A stretch of DNA of 64,000 nucleotides, from positions 6,339,770 through 6,403,769 of the forward strand of contig CM057142.1 of NCBI GenBank assembly GCA_029964075.1, written 5' to 3'. Shown one piece after another: positions 1-14,600 of the stretch. The notes below the pieces were generated by a model. It saw nothing but the letters and a program-made list of their open reading frames with translations. It did no database searches and had not been told where the DNA came from. Numbering within the stretch: the first letter of the stretch is position 1; each line of letters begins with the position of its first letter. The DNA comes from Patiria pectinifera. Lineage: Eukaryota; Echinodermata; Asteroidea; Valvatida; Asterinidae. The translations under genes were made by a program, and so were the position numbers.

Positions 1-354
1 CGGCAGTGCGCGCGCATCCCGTATAGCTGCAATCGGCTCAGTGAGAACGTGTCTCGGACGCTGAATTCAGGCCCAATTCAAAACATGATTCAGCAAACTT
101 TTGATTTGAAATTGAGATCCTAGAATGCTGTTTTTTCTTGGAATATACAGCTGAAGCTGAGCTGAAACTTCATCAGGTTAGTTGTTCAGTATCCTTCATT
201 ACATTTTGAACACTTTTGTTGCTTCAAACGAACAAAATGCACAAATTACAAATGATGGACTACATCTTTAAGTACTCACAATTTTGTGCTGAATTTGTGC
301 AACCGATTGTCAGGTTTAGTAATTTTTTCCCAGACAATTCAATAAATGTTACTT

Positions 355-730
355 TGTGATCCAAGTCCTCACAAGTCACATCACAAGTCCAGTCTCGAGT
401 GACAAGCTATTTAAATCGGTACTGGAGGTCTCGAGACCGGTCTTGAGACCACTTTTTCTCTGTTTCTGTCTCAAACCTTGAGGTCTCGGTCAAGGACTCT
501 GTGGTCCGGAATCCACCACTGCCTACGATTGATGAATTTCAATGATGGAGGTCTCGAGACCAGTCTCATGATCAGTCTTGGTCTCGGTGATCTCGACTCC
601 ATCACTGATTCAAATGAGCAGTGACAAAGCCAATTCGTTGTCATTGATCATTGTGACAAACAAACTTGTGACTGACATGTGACAAGCTTGTGACTGACTT
701 GTGATAAACCTGTGACCGACTTGTGATTGA
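355..730. repeat. GAGACC/GTGAC-rich repeat cluster, hAT-like end fragments
   Basis: Palindromic words such as GGTCTCGAGACC recur, followed by tandem-like GTGACTGACTTGTGA words (about 655-735). The segment ending CTCGACTCCATCACTG at about 609 resembles a hAT-type terminus. No intact element or target duplication is evident. The bases before it (1-354) show nothing recognisable. Confidence 0.5.
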
Positions 731-847
731 CGGACATCTGTTCCTTGGTAAACGTGTGTCCAAAATGCACAACAGTTGGAGGATGTGGTCACATTTTCCA
801 TCATAAAAGATGTTTTTGGCATGTTCACGAAGTTCTGTACATACAGT

Positions 848-1042
848 GTACCCAAGTTATTAATCATACACTATATTGTCAATTTTTTGGTAAATTTGTA
901 CCCAAGTTATTAATAATACACTATATTGTCAATTTTTTGGTAAATTTGTACCCAAGTTATTAATAATACACTATATTGTCAATTTTTTGGTAAATTTGTA
1001 CCCAAGTTATTAATTATACACTATACTGTCAATTTTTTGGTT
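848..1042. repeat. 50-bp tandem repeat, about 3.9 copies
   Basis: A unit beginning GTACCCAAGTTATTAAT repeats at 848, 898, 948 and 998 with an exact 50-bp period and only a few substitutions. The last copy is slightly short. Downstream to about 1780 I see no gene or clear element. Confidence 0.93.
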
Positions 1043-1784
1043 AACAAATTAATAAAGCCTTTCCATGATAATTTCCTACGTCCACTTGAAGACTTCTCTG
1101 TTCAGAATTAAAAATTAAGAAAAGTCAGGATTTGACAAAACCCCCTCCCCAAGTCTCAAGTCACATTTGAGCTATGAGAAAATTTTAAAATAAAAACACT
1201 TATTGGTAGCTTTGTATATTATATACAAACGCCCACATTATTGACACACAGATGTACATTACTACGCATGAAAAAAGGCAGATTTTACATGTGTAATGTC
1301 CAGTGCTATGCATTCACGGGTTGAACGGGATTCAGGTACCCTATTGAAGTAAAGCACAAGTACATAGTACCTGTAATAGAAACCCAACCCCAAAATTCAA
1401 ATCCAGGAAGTTGTCTGAAGGGCTTTATGGCTTGACGGTGTAAACTGCATAATTTTACAGTCAGCATTTGGTTGAGGTGCAGACAACTGATGGAAATCCC
1501 ATTAGATATCTAATACAGTAGCAATATCAATTTTAACAATGATTGTTGTGTTATGGTACGCAATACCCCATAATTACAGACATACAAACTGTAATAAGTA
1601 CTGGACAATTTACACAGTGACAATATGGAATATATCCATCATCTCCCTATGGGCCTATTTACACAGAAAGGCATCAGTGGAAAGCGGGAACAAAAACAGC
1701 ATATCATGTGGTAGTAAATATTAACAGGCGGGTGGAAAACTACATATTGTGTGAATTTATGGAAATTATTCAGATAATTGTTAA

Positions 1785-2260
1785 GTTGAACGATGAAATT
1801 GACTGGAGCAGGGTTTAAACCTACGACCTCCAGATTGCCATTCCAGTGCTCTACCCTATGTCCGTGGTCCCCCATTTTTTCAACGTTTTTTTTGTTGTTG
1901 AAGGGGTGCTAGTCAAAAGCAGTATCCTCTCTGAGTGATTCCAGTGTGCTATTTCCCAGGTTTGCAGTGACCTTGGGCGTGATCCCTGGCTACATGGCAT
2001 ATAGGTTAATGACTTGGGTCTTGAACAAAGACATCAACAAAATGGTGGACCACCAACATAGGGCTGGATAGCTCAGTTGGTAGAGCACCAGACTGACAAT
2101 CCGCAGGATGCAGGTTCATTCTCCAGTCCAGTCTATTTCTTTGTAGTCAGTTTCCCTTTGTGGTTATTTACCAACTTGTTTTTATCAACGTTTTTATCAA
2201 CTTGTTCAATGTGAAAAAGGCCAACGGAATTTCCCGTTAGGGATGATAAAGTCATTTTGA
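1785..2260. repeat. tRNA-derived SINE copies in opposite orientations
   Basis: At 1798-1862 a minus-strand tRNA-like head is followed by tail sequence. At 2063-2130 a plus-strand head (GGCTGGATAGCTCAGTTGG) is followed by a TTTATCAACTTGTT tail. Stems are mismatched, so these are SINE heads rather than working tRNAs. Confidence 0.7.
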
Positions 2261-2272
2261 ATTTGAATTTGG

Positions 2273-2278
2273 TTTATT
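2273..2278 (-). promoter_or_regulatory. candidate polyadenylation signal for TIMM50
   Basis: TTTATT on the plus strand reads AATAAA on the minus strand, about 286 bp after the TIMM50 stop. It lies near the tail of a tRNA-like SINE, so it may be fortuitous. Confidence 0.3.
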
Positions 2279-2563
2279 TGCAAATCATCCAAATAGATTA
2301 ACAGGGCTAGGTCATGGCCAGCTCAATGACATCATAACCACCAATGCGCTGATTGGCAGAATGATTCATTGCCTTGTATTGGAAAATCGCTCAGGTTTTT
2401 TCATGCTCGGCATGTTTAGCGCTCTACTGTGCAGAATGCATACGCCCAGTGTAACCTGTCCAATTGAACCAGCACATCCTTTTTTCCTACGTGGAATCCT
2501 ATAACCACTTGCTGTAAAAAAAGGGCCCTAAAATACACCAATTACCAAATCCCTCTGGAGTTT

Positions 2564-2659
2564 CTACCTTCCCCTCAGCCTCTGTGTCCAGCTGCCTGCC
2601 AAACTGCCCGCTTTGGCCGACCCTTCCGTTGCCTGCTGCACTGCCCTCTCTTGTTCAGC
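2564..2659 (-). CDS. TIMM50: TIMM50 terminal coding exon 9, after a 7.3-kb intron
   Basis: Encodes residues 374-404 and TAG. It begins [10 protein letters not shown] and ends SWTQRLRGR, mirroring the vertebrate tail (LEQEEQQRLAEL...SRLWPRS). The acceptor is TTGGTACAG|GCTGAAC. The previous exon ends in phase 0 and this reading starts in phase 0. It was found by scanning the minus strand for the expected Glu/Gln-rich tail; the short length keeps confidence slightly lower. Confidence 0.85.
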   Translation of the reverse strand, partial: AEQERAVQQATEGSAKAGSLAGSWTQRLRGR

Positions 2660-5600
2660 CTGTACCAATAAGAATGTGTAAAAGTAGGACCATTACATTA
2701 TGTCAACTCCATTGACAAACCAAAAACTGGCAACACATGCCTATCTCTGTTTTAAAGTTGTAACCACCCATGAAACGACTGCCCCAATTTGTGTGACTCG
2801 TGTCCGTCCTAAGTCACAATTTCGGTGACTCAGACTTGACTCAAGTCGTATTGACACAAGACTGAGACTCGACTTTCATGACTCGAACTTGACACTGAGA
2901 ACTCGTGACTCAAAATCATGAATTCTTTACCAGGAGTACTTTGAAATAAAATTTTAAAAATGTCTTATTTTTGGGGCCATGGTAAGGATTTAACGCTCAT
3001 CATGCGTATACGTACTTGTACTCCTCTACTACGATGGTGTAAAGAATGAATTATTGTGCAGATTTGTATGCATGTATCCCTTTGATACATACACATTTCC
3101 CATGACTCGGACTTGAACTCAAATCAAGTGACTCGAGAGTTAGGCTCAGTCTTGGACTCGACTGACTTGAGACTTGAACTTGAAGAAAGTGACTTGATCT
3201 TAACTCTTGTGATTGCCTGTTTGCCTGAATTAAAGAAAACTTGGCTTGGGAGAAGTTTGCAGAAATACCATGTGAAGTGAGGAACAATAAAAGAGCAATG
3301 GTTCTGAAAAGTTCTACGGAAATTAACCCCATGTGTTGCTGGGTACGTATGATACTAACACTGACTTTAACAACTGTTTTTTTTTTCCAAAACTGTTTGT
3401 CTTTTAGCGATAGTCACATCACAGCTCCAAGTCGAAACTCACAACCGTTCAATAACTCAAAATCAGATTTACTAGAAATTTGAATTCAGGTCCATAATAA
3501 TCCTGTCTATATCTGACACAAAGTAACTGAGAACAATAACAGCCATTTTACAAACTCATCACAGAAATTCAAGATGTGTCACAAGTGACATAGTCTCAGC
3601 ATAGTGGGTCACAAATAACACCTTCAGCAGCTGTGGTAACTGGTTAGTAAAAACCCATCTGGGAGACAGAGCTGAAAGGGAAATCAATTAATCTTGAGCA
3701 GCTTGCTTAAGCATTTAACAACTCTTAAAATAAACTGGGGGGGGGGGGTAGGGGAAACTAAAACATGCTTTGAAAATGCATTGAAAATGCAAGTTCTGGT
3801 GAGGACTATGGTTAACCATAGTTCGATTAACTTCGCTCGAATGAAGGATGGTTGGACTACTCTAGTTGACTATTAGGAGCCGGAGCATGAGGCAGGGTTG
3901 CATCGCTGATTACCAATAGTCGCGTGCATCATAAAGCACAACGGGGAGCCAGGACCAAGAAGTTTTGTGATGGCGTTTTGACCATTGTTTGGCTAGAGGC
4001 GTTGGCATAAGTGCGTATTTAATAGTGCATAGGCGTAAGTTGGTTCACAAATCAACCACTTGTCCACTAATGGTCCTCATTCAAATGTCCTTGCTCAGTG
4101 GTGTAGGTTGAAAAGTTCATCGTGATTGGGGGGGGGGAGGGGAGGGAAGGGACACGGGAGTCACAATTCTGAAAAAGGGGGGGGGGGGGCGGCGGGAACA
4201 GATACATCAATAAGACTTGTTGGTGTAGTGTTAAAATTGGACTATGAAATACTCATTAATTGTATTGTGCATACTTTGACAAACATAGCTGGGACAGCAC
4301 TTGACTGGTCACATGTTCGGATCAGAGTCCTTATAAGGTAAACGAGAACAGGAGTCTAAATTTCACATGACACGGGGCCAAGTTTTATCCATTCACTGAC
4401 CCCATAGCAGACAGGAAAAATGATATACAATACAACAATTGAGCCATCCAGACAAACCATAACTATTGGGGGGGGGGGGGCAGGCATCCCATACGACAGA
4501 TGCAACAATTATCAGCTGGTCGGCAGTAGTGATTTATGCCGCATCCTGAGAGCTGAATTACTGGGCTATAAGCCGTCTCCCTCGCTGACGTCAGCCTACT
4601 GATACTCAACTGCAGACATACATCAAGCCGTGGCGTTATAGTCATCTGCTCATCAGCTGTAGCCGGAGTAAGGCATTTTATGAGGAGGACGGTTCAACTT
4701 GTTAAAGAGGCTCTGTCTTCTCTGGTTAAGTTGTCGAGCTGCAAATCTGAACAGTTTGACACATTTAAACTCCGGCAAAATTCCTTACCTTACAAAAATT
4801 TCATGACATCAAATTTGCTAATTCGCATTCCTGTGAATTACAAACCAGCCTTTATGAAGGGGTAACTTTTTTCTTGGGAGTTCAGATTGTAATAATAATT
4901 TTTGCTCAGAGTCACAACCTTTTCAAATCCAGCAACATCCTCCACTATGTAGGATCCCACAACAAAAGAGTTACCAGCGGCATTTCAATGACTTTGCAAC
5001 GGCTTGCTACTACACAGGCGCCTATGGAAGTGGCTACAGCCACTTGCCATAGACGTGTGTGTTACTGGCAGCCGTAGCCAAAATAATTTGGACCTGAGCC
5101 ACTGGAGTGTAAACTGTTAATTCACTTCTCGTATAGAGTCAGTCACTTCTCCAAAGCTGTGCACACCGCCATGCAAAGCACCACATCACATCGTTCAAGC
5201 GTCCGGCAACTATTAAAGATATCCTGAACTTGATCATTAAATGAGGACTCCCGTTTCCCATCAGCTTCCCAACGCAGGACTTGAAATAGTTTGGGATGGA
5301 TTGCTAAACACATTAACATCAATGTTGTGGATGGCTTCACCATGTGGTACATCTGGCAAATGCAAGGCTGGACGTTGCAGGGAGGATGTCAAGATCACTG
5401 ACGTCAAAAACTGTCTCTTGAAGTGCAAATGAAAATGGATCATTCCCCCCCCCAAGGCCAACTATCAAGATGCCTCAAGATTATCTCAAGGTCAGGTGAC
5501 TCAGGGATAATACAAAGAGTGCATACATGAAGGTCCAACACCCGTTTAAATCTGGTGTTCCAAAGAGCAAATCCAGTCGACCCAAATACAATTTAGTTTC

Positions 5601-8600
5601 AGACAGGCAAACTTTTTGTACTAATTTTCCATTGACTGGACTCTGGGGTTGTTGTTTCAGATGACTATAAGAGTTGTTTTAATTTGGCATGTAGCCACTC
5701 CTAGTTGTTTCAAATTTAATTCTAACCTTTGGAATAATTTAGTTTGACCTTTCTCTGGAACACCAGTACGGGTGTAAGGATGGACAACAGAGAAGAGATT
5801 GGTGCTTTCAACTTCAAACGGAGAAATGTTTTAATAAGTTTTAAAACAATTTGTACGAACTTGATGAAGTTTTATACTGCTGTTGAACAAAGAAATTGAC
5901 TGGAGCGGGGCTTGAACCTGCCACCTCCAGGGTACCGTTCCGGTGCTCTACCAACTGAGCTATCCAGCCCTATGTTGGTGGTTCCCCAATTCGTCAATAT
6001 CTTTGTTCAAGGGGCGCTGGTCAGAAGCCATAAACCCGTATATGCCACGCAGTCAATTTCCCTTTGCGGTTCATTTGAAAATAGTGCAAAAATATTGAAA
6101 AGGTTTAAAGCATCGATATGAACGGCAAAACAATTAATTAAATTTACGAAAGATTAGACAAATGTTGCTCTTAAATAACTTTAGGTTCACCAATTTTTTT
6201 TTTTAAATTTTGTTCGTTTGAAACAAAACTTGAAGGAATGAAGAATTACAGATGTTACTTTAACAGCCTGCGTATATCATTTCAAGGCTGACGTGACATC
6301 TTTATTAAACATTACATGCCGGCCGGACTATCAACATTGACACATGGGCACGTCCTGCGATGGAATGTCTTCTCCGTATATCAAACGGGGAAAGCTTTCA
6401 TAACGGCGGATATAAAAAAATCCCATTCCGCATTAATCGTTAGAGCCATCTGGCTGCTGCGTCATCGCGGCGTTATACGAGACGGAAATAATTGCGTGAT
6501 TCATCGCGTAGCGAGCCGTCCAATGACCTCAAAACGAATAGCTTGAAATCGTTGACATGATGGAATGAAAACTTGGGGGGGGGGGGATGGAGCAGACATT
6601 TCCTTGTAAATGTGTGATGAAAACACAGTGAATATTCCTGGAAAATCGTCTCAACGATTTTGAAAGGAAACAAACATTTCATTAGCTACGAGTATGATTT
6701 ACAATTCATGAGCAAATCCAACTTGGAAAGAATGTAGTATTCAGACGCCACTTCAGCGGTTGTGTACAAAGTCTATGGAGAGTCTATGGAAAATTTTTCT
6801 AAGCATTTCCTAACAAAATTGGAAATGTTTCTCAGTCCCAGATTCATGTTTTTTCAACATTTTTGCAATGACTGACCTTCATTGTGATGATATATGAAGA
6901 AAAAAGTGGCGTCAGGTTGCATCATTCTTTCCTCTAACTATGGTTTTTTTTGGCATATGTTTTTGTGTGTAGCTTTAATAGGCCAACACATCTATCGACT
7001 ATGACGAGGTTTAACACAATTACAAATGCTGCAGTACTGCAGTTCATCGGATGTTGTGCAAGGAGCATACGGTATGCAAATGTATTCATGGACCCCCATG
7101 GCCTCATAAAACAAAAGAGCAATACAGTTGTACGTGCCCACAATGCATGTTGCTGATGCAACTAAGTCATTGTGCCCCCCCCCTTAATTCTGGATAGACT
7201 GGAGGGGGAGGGGGAGGGGGTAATGACAAATGAGTGAAACACCTCTGAAATACTGCACTTAATCACGAAAAAGTCATGATTAAGCCATAAAAAAGTTATT
7301 ATTTCTGATGACTAACAATTAGATTTTTCCGGGGGGGGGGGGGGAATAGAAATACAAATAATGTCAGGTGTGGTATCTTTTAAATATTTTTAATTTTTTT
7401 TTATCTTTCCCCCACAAAATCAGTGAAATTTTGCAGTATTTTAAAAAACTTCAATAGATGTACATTGTACATGTATCCATGGTAACTTTGCTTTGGGCGT
7501 CACTTAATCGACTGCAACAATGTTTCATTTATTGCTTTTCAAGTTGAAATTTGTGACACAGTTTTGAGCACATAATCCACTCTATGCGTGTGACTCTTGA
7601 TGCCCAAGCACAGCGTGTACACCTGACACAAACAGGCTTCCTACTTTGATGGCACACTCAAATGGTAAGAAAAGACCAAAATTATTCATGTCTATTTCAT
7701 AATTCTGTGTCACATGCATCCATCATCCGGCCACACAAGGCGGACTGGGTAATTTACGGCGCCCAAATGATAATTCCGACGGGTAAGGAATGTAATGGAG
7801 GCATGCGTCAGGGCGGAGTGAGGCTGACTTTATACAACTCCCTCTGTGCGATGGGTGGGGGGAGGGTGGTTCTTGGTATGTACCACAGATTTCCAACAAT
7901 CTCAGATGTTTCAATTACTTCCCGTACCAATAAGATCGTGTAGATTTCGTCAGTGCACTCCAAGTAACTGAAATGGAAATAGCGCCCTCTATGGATTGAC
8001 AAAATCAGACAATAACCCAAACAGGCTCATTAACCCTAAGGCAAAAAAAAAAAAGTCTCCGGTTTCTGGTCTGCACGCGCGTTGCTGTAGCCATGCGTGT
8101 CGGCAAAATGAAAAAGGTTTTTTTCATTGCTGCACAATTTTAACGTGTTTTTAGATGGGGTTACTATTGAGTATTTATAAGCTTTATGGTTGAAGACCAG
8201 TAAATAAACTTCCATAGACCCCAATGGTAAATGCTCACTTACACATCAAATTTAAGCTTATTTCATCATCTTTCATTTCTTTTTCAATTTTCGGGTGTTA
8301 ACTGATGACTTTTAGGAGAAATTTCCATCCGAAGATGATCACATGTTGAAAACGATGCCTACACTCCATTGCAAAATAGAGCGCTTAAGGGGCTAATTTC
8401 ATCCAAATGACATGCAAATCGTGTGATGCTGGCGTAGGCAATTTCGGACTGATTTACTGGTCTGCAACCTATAGTGGCCTCGCTGGGCTCCTATATATTT
8501 TGCACTAAATTGGTCAGGCACCATTTGCAGTCATCAGACGAAATTTGAAGGAAAAAAAAGTAAAAAAAGGGCCCTAACCCCCAAGAGTGATTTACTAGGA

Positions 8601-11600
8601 ACCTTCCCCACTCTTGAAAATTCCAACACCATAGGGTAAACTCTACACCCAAACTGTTGGGCTCTTGATTATGGTGGTATGCCTGACCCCATGTAAAGCA
8701 TAATCAGTTAACTACATGTAGTGCTCACTCCAACAGAATCAAACAAAATATTAAGTTGGATTTTGAGGGGTTGGGAGCGGTTAGGGTTAAATTAATGAAG
8801 GAATGATGTACAGACTTGGGAAGTATGTGTATTGGGAACAAAGAGAAACAATAGGGACAATGGGATCCTGCAAGTTGGTCTATACAAATCCCGGTACCCT
8901 GCAAGTGAAACGCTACGGTGTTTGAGATTTTAATAGAAACAAAGGAGAAACTAATAGGGAAATAAAGGTTGACAATAGCGACACCCCCATAATTACCCAT
9001 ATGTACAGATCTGTTTGCCCAGTCAGACCAACACCTCTAAAGGGGTCTCTAAAAGACTTGTTTTTATCTAAAAACTGATGAGTGAAATGTACTATATTCA
9101 GGGTAAATTGAGTAGAATTTTTTTTTTCGGGGATTCAGAAGTTATTCAGAAAAGAGGAAAACTGCATTAGGAAAAAAAACAAACATTTTTTTTATGTGTC
9201 TGAAATGCCAAACTCCTGACATAAATATGCATTTTCTCGACCAAATGTCAAATAAATTAAAAAACCCTAGTACTTGTATCAGAAAATCTACCCAGACCAG
9301 TGATCTGTGACATTTTGCCGTACACATATCCCCAGCTAAAGCAATTAGAATTGTAACGTTGAGTACAGTAGTTTGCTTTTGCTTAGCAAAACCTCAAAAT
9401 GCGACATTCTAAACAATGGCTATTCAAGCAAATAACTAATTACAACCATGGAACACCTCTGCTTTTGTCATAAACAACGTAGCAGTTTTAAATTTGAATA
9501 ACGGCTGCCACAATGCTGCAGCCATAAATGAGGTGTCCAACAAACGTACATTGACCTGTAAGTTTCTCACTGCTTTGGCTCAACCTTAACTCCCTAGGCA
9601 TTTCTTGAATGTGGTCCTTGGAGGGGTGACCACTGCCTCAATCCTGCAAAATCCTCCAGCAATCACTGTCAATATGTTGAGGCAGAGCCAGTGACATCCT
9701 GGAGCAGTGCAGAAGATTTCAAGTATAATCTAGGCCTAAATTTACGCACAGCTGAGCATAAATAACACAAGGTCTGGCCCAAGACCTTGACACAGTGCAT
9801 CTTCCAAAATCAGCCACACATTTTGGCCATATAGCCTCAATCCTAGAAATTTCCTCCATTTTGCAAAGTGGATTTTGGAGGATTTGGGAAGGTTAGGGTT
9901 AAGGGAACAGACGTTATTCCTACCTGTAGTCTGGCTTGGTTTGTCTTGAACGTCCCCAAGGGATCATCAAATTGCTTGTAGTGATCCAGCACTGGTCGCA
10001 CGTCTTCCACACCGCTAACGGCTATCGCTGTGAAGACCAACAAATAACGCATACAGAGGACAGTCAATATAAATGGAGAAGGTAAAAAACTTCTGGGGGC
10101 TAATTCTCCTTACTCGCAGCAGACGCTGAATTGCAAAGGACGCAGCTACAACGTGGTTGAGCAGCAGGCATGTAAAGGCACCTATGGCTGCCGGCCACAT
10201 CGACCCATATATGACCACAGCCAGAGATCAAAAGTGCTGATTTTTGCGGAGGGGAGAGCCCGGAGCAAAACCCTTAGGAGCACAAGAGAGAATCAACAAA
10301 CAACTCTTCTCACATATGACCCGAGCCGGGAATCGAACCCAGTCACAGCGGTGAGAGGCAAGTGCCATACGCAATGCGCCACACGTTCCACTCCCTTTTC
10401 TGAATGGCATTTCAGAGTTGCATCGAAGAGCGCCACAGGTTGACCCAACAACATGTTGGTTTCAGACAGGTAAACTTTATGTGTATATTTTCCATTGGCT
10501 AGACTCTCAAGTTGTTTAGAAAGGTTGCAACAGCTGAACTTTCATGTGAAGTCGCTGATAATGGTATCAAACATCAAACTTAATTCTTATTTTGGAATAA
10601 TGATTATTCAGCGTAAATCTGAAAATGCCAGTCTGAAACGGGTACAAGACAATAATAGCCCAGGTTATGCGACAAAAGACCCATACACTTTGCAGAAAAC
10701 AGAACAAGTCTGTTTTCTAAAATTTTTAGTTTCTGCAACAGAATTTTAGTATTTCAAACTGATCAAAAAGATTAATGTTCTTTGAAACAAAATCTGCAAG
10801 GTATGAAACTTTGTAACGGACTAGAAACCCTGCCAAATGCAACAACATCCAACACTTGTCCAAGCCTGCATAATGTAACAAAGTTCCAACAGGTGAAATC
10901 CCAAGGCCAAACTACAAACCGAGTCTGTCGTCGCCAACTGCAACAGGATAATACTAGTGGTATACTAGTGCGTTGATGGCCCAATGCAACAAGGTCCGAC
11001 AGACTGTATTACACGTGTTGTACTGTGCTGCATCTGGGAGGGTTAGTGATTTTTTAAATGAAAGGCCAAAACCCAATTACAAACGTTACTTCTCCCGAAA
11101 GCAAAGATTCTAGTTCCAAAACAATGGTGACACCAAGCCAAATGGATTTCTTACTTCTGAGGAAATCAGCCAAGTCCACCAGTACCCTGTCGTCATCACT
11201 TCCTTCCCACTTCTTCAGGCCAAACGCGTTCTGCGGCTGCAGGGAGAATGATTTGGTGTTCCAGTCCACAAAGATGACCTTGCTCATGTCTCTGTTGAGA
11301 CACGAAAGATCCTGAAAAGCACAGACAACAAGGTTTACAATCTTTAACAAGTCTTAATTTGGAAAAAAAAAGAAACACAAACAAGATGTCAACATCTCCT
11401 ACAAAATACAAACTCTGTTCAGGAATTTCAGATTAAATAATGGATACTTATTTAGCACTTTTAACTAAGATCAAAACGTTTTACATTATTTTTACCCTGA
11501 TCATTGGGCCAATGAAACATTCCAAAGACAATCTCAGCTCCCTGGGGAGTATACAGCTTGATGCTGCAATTTTGGCACATAGCAGCTTAAGTCAATCGCA

Positions 11601-14600
11601 ATAACCATCTCTGCCCTCACAGGTACCCATTTTCTCCTGGGTGGAGAGAAGCAATGAGTGACAAAGTACCTTGCCCAGGGGCACACGCACCATAACCCCA
11701 GGTGGGACTCAACCCACAACCTGCAGAATTACCCGCAGACCACAAATTCAATGTCCCAGACCACGAGGCCACGGCACTCCACATAATGATTGCATGGAAA
11801 GCTCATAACTTATCTTAAATCTAGCATTTCATTTTGTGGGGTAAGTTTATTTTCAGGTTACCACACCAAAAAGCATGAATGTTGCAACTTAGTGGTAAAT
11901 TAGGCCCTCTTGTGGAACATCCCCTGAATGTTTAGGCTTTAATTGTTAGCGAGAATGGGTTGCAATTGGGCCATCAGCCTCTAAGTTATTTTGTTTTTCA
12001 ATTCAAGACTTACCTTGACGTGGTGGCCATTCATGTATTTAGTGGCGTCCCGAAATAGTCTGTACATGATGTAGCCATTGGGATCTAGGTTATCTATCAG
12101 TGGATACCCAGTCTGTAATGAAAGGCAAAACAAAATAAAACGGAGGTCTGTTGAATATTTTTCAAAGTAGTAAACAGATTACACAAAAAGACATAAACAT
12201 TTGATCTTTCAATTTTGTTATTTTTCTGTAGGACGAATAGTAGCAAACACAAATAACAATACAGACTTTGTGAGAAATGGCAGCTTTGTCTATAGGGCTA
12301 CTGACAAATTTTTGAAAATGGCATTTTGACAAGTGAAGTTCAATCTGGCAATATCTTCACGAACTACAGCAAGTACTGGAACACAACCACAGCGTAAACG
12401 TTCTCATCAACAAATCGAAATCAAGAAACCAGCTGACAATAATCTGTAACATAACTTGTATTTAAAAAATTGTATTCAAAAATTCATAAGCTTCATTTTG
12501 GTATTATCCCTAACTCCCTAGGCCTTTTTGCTAGGATGTAGCCTCAATCCTGCAAAATCATCCAATTGGCCTCATGGAAAAAAAACATGAAGCCTCTATC
12601 TTGAATATGGTCTGTGGAGGGGTGACCACTGCCTGAATCCTGCAAAATCCTGCGGCAGTGACTGTCAATATGTTGAGGCTTGGCCAGTGACATCCTGGAG
12701 CAGTGCGGAGGATTTCAAGCATAATCCAGGCCTATATTTATGCACGGCTGAGCAAAAACAACACAAGGTCCGGCCCAAGACCTTGACAAAGTGCATCCTA
12801 CGAAATCAGTAACGCGCTTTTGCCATGTAACCTCAATCCTCCAAATTCCTCCAGTTTGGCAAAGAGGATTCTGAAGGATTCAGGGCAGTAATATGTGACA
12901 TGCTATACAATAGAGAATACAATTATTTTGAAGATCTCAAGGTTTTTGGGTCATCACTGGAAATAAATTTTGTTTTCTTAAAAACGTTAATCCTGAAAAA
13001 TCCTCCAATTGCTTCCATGTAAAAATTAGCGTACGGCCTCAATCCTCCAAATCATCCGTTATTTCTTGAATGTGGTCCTTGGAGGGGTGACCACTTCCTC
13101 AATCCTGCAAAATCCTCCAGCAATCACTGTCAATATGTTGAGGCAGAGCCAGTGACATCCTGGAGAAGTGCGGAGGATTTCAAGTATAATCTAGGCCTAC
13201 ATGTAAATTTATGTACTGCTGAGCATAAACAACACAAGGTTTGGCCCAAGACCTTGACACAGTTCATCCTCCAAAATCAGCCACAAATTATTTGCCATAT
13301 AGCCTCAATCCTGCAAAATCCTCCATTTTGCAACCAGCATTTCAGAGGATTTTAGAAGGTTAGGGTTTTTAAGGAAAATAATTCCACTACAAATGAGTTA
13401 GGATCACTATAAGATGGAATTTGTGCGCCGGGGTGATACAAATCAAATTAGGTTTTGCCCTTCACCGACGTTTAAAACACTGTATACTCAGTGTGTTACG
13501 TCGGTGAAGGGCAAAACCCAAAACTTAAATGTCGGTGAAGGGCAAAACCTATTGAGTTAGGATCACGCTGTAAGATTTCTGAAATTTTAAGCAAAAGTTC
13601 TACAAACCTCTTTACCGCTTACCAATGAGTAATACACACCACTTTTACTACCGAAATAAGTTCTTGCATCTTCATGTATTTTGTTTACTTACAAATCCCT
13701 GCTCGGACGTGTAGATGACAATTTCAAACAGCGGCGGTCCAACCTGCTGAAGAAAGTAGTCAACACCTGGACGTTTCTTGAATCGCCAGCCGTTGGAATA
13801 CTGAGAAGAAAAGATTCAATATTAAAAAAAACCTTAAAATGTACAAATCAAAATCACGGCATTCACTATTTTAGTAAGTATCAGTGCATTCAAGAAGGCT
13901 GTACCATGGTATCACAGTTGTGAACAAAGTAATAAACCATTATGTTCTGGAGGCAAACATGCAAGTTTGTTGGGCATATTGATGCAACCATTATCTCAAA
14001 GGTAAGTTTGGATTAAGTGCAAGTGACTTTTCATTCAACGTCAAATTGATAATGCAAAATAATTTTAAGGTTAAACAGAGAAAATGACTGGGACTTTTGA
14101 ACCTGCAACCTCATATTTCAAATTGGATATTAGTATATTTGCTGAGTTATATTTGCACTGAGTAATTATACAAATATCCCCTAACTCCACAGAATACATA
14201 GGTAGGCGTTATAAAACAAAACTCGACCACTTTAACTTGTGCTACAGTATAAAAACTAGTCTCCTTCGGCAATCCATGGATACCTCAGCTCAGGGCCCAA
14301 TTTCATGGCGCTGCTTAACAGTAAGAAGAAAAGTTGTGCTTACTACATGTATTGCAGAAAGTTGTGCTAATCTTTACCAGTTCGCGCCAGGATTATTTTG
14401 ACATTGACCAGACCCAGGATTGTTTTCACAAACTCGATGCCAGACGGGTTCAGGCCGTCATCTGCATATTTCCGGCCTAGCTCGCTGTGAGCGGGTCGCA
14501 GACAGATATTTCCGGCCTCGCTTGTTGCGTGTTTATCTGTCATCCGTTCCGAATACCGCAAAACCTTTGCGCGTATACATGTCATCCGACGTGAACTGGT

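Noticed and set aside
848-1042. a CRISPR-like array
   Set aside because: The 50-bp units are contiguous tandem copies with no variable spacers, in a eukaryotic context.
5896-5975. a functional minus-strand tRNA gene
   Set aside because: The acceptor stem pairs, but the anticodon stem is poor, the T stem has a mismatch, and similar copies recur at 2063 and 22471 with SINE tails.
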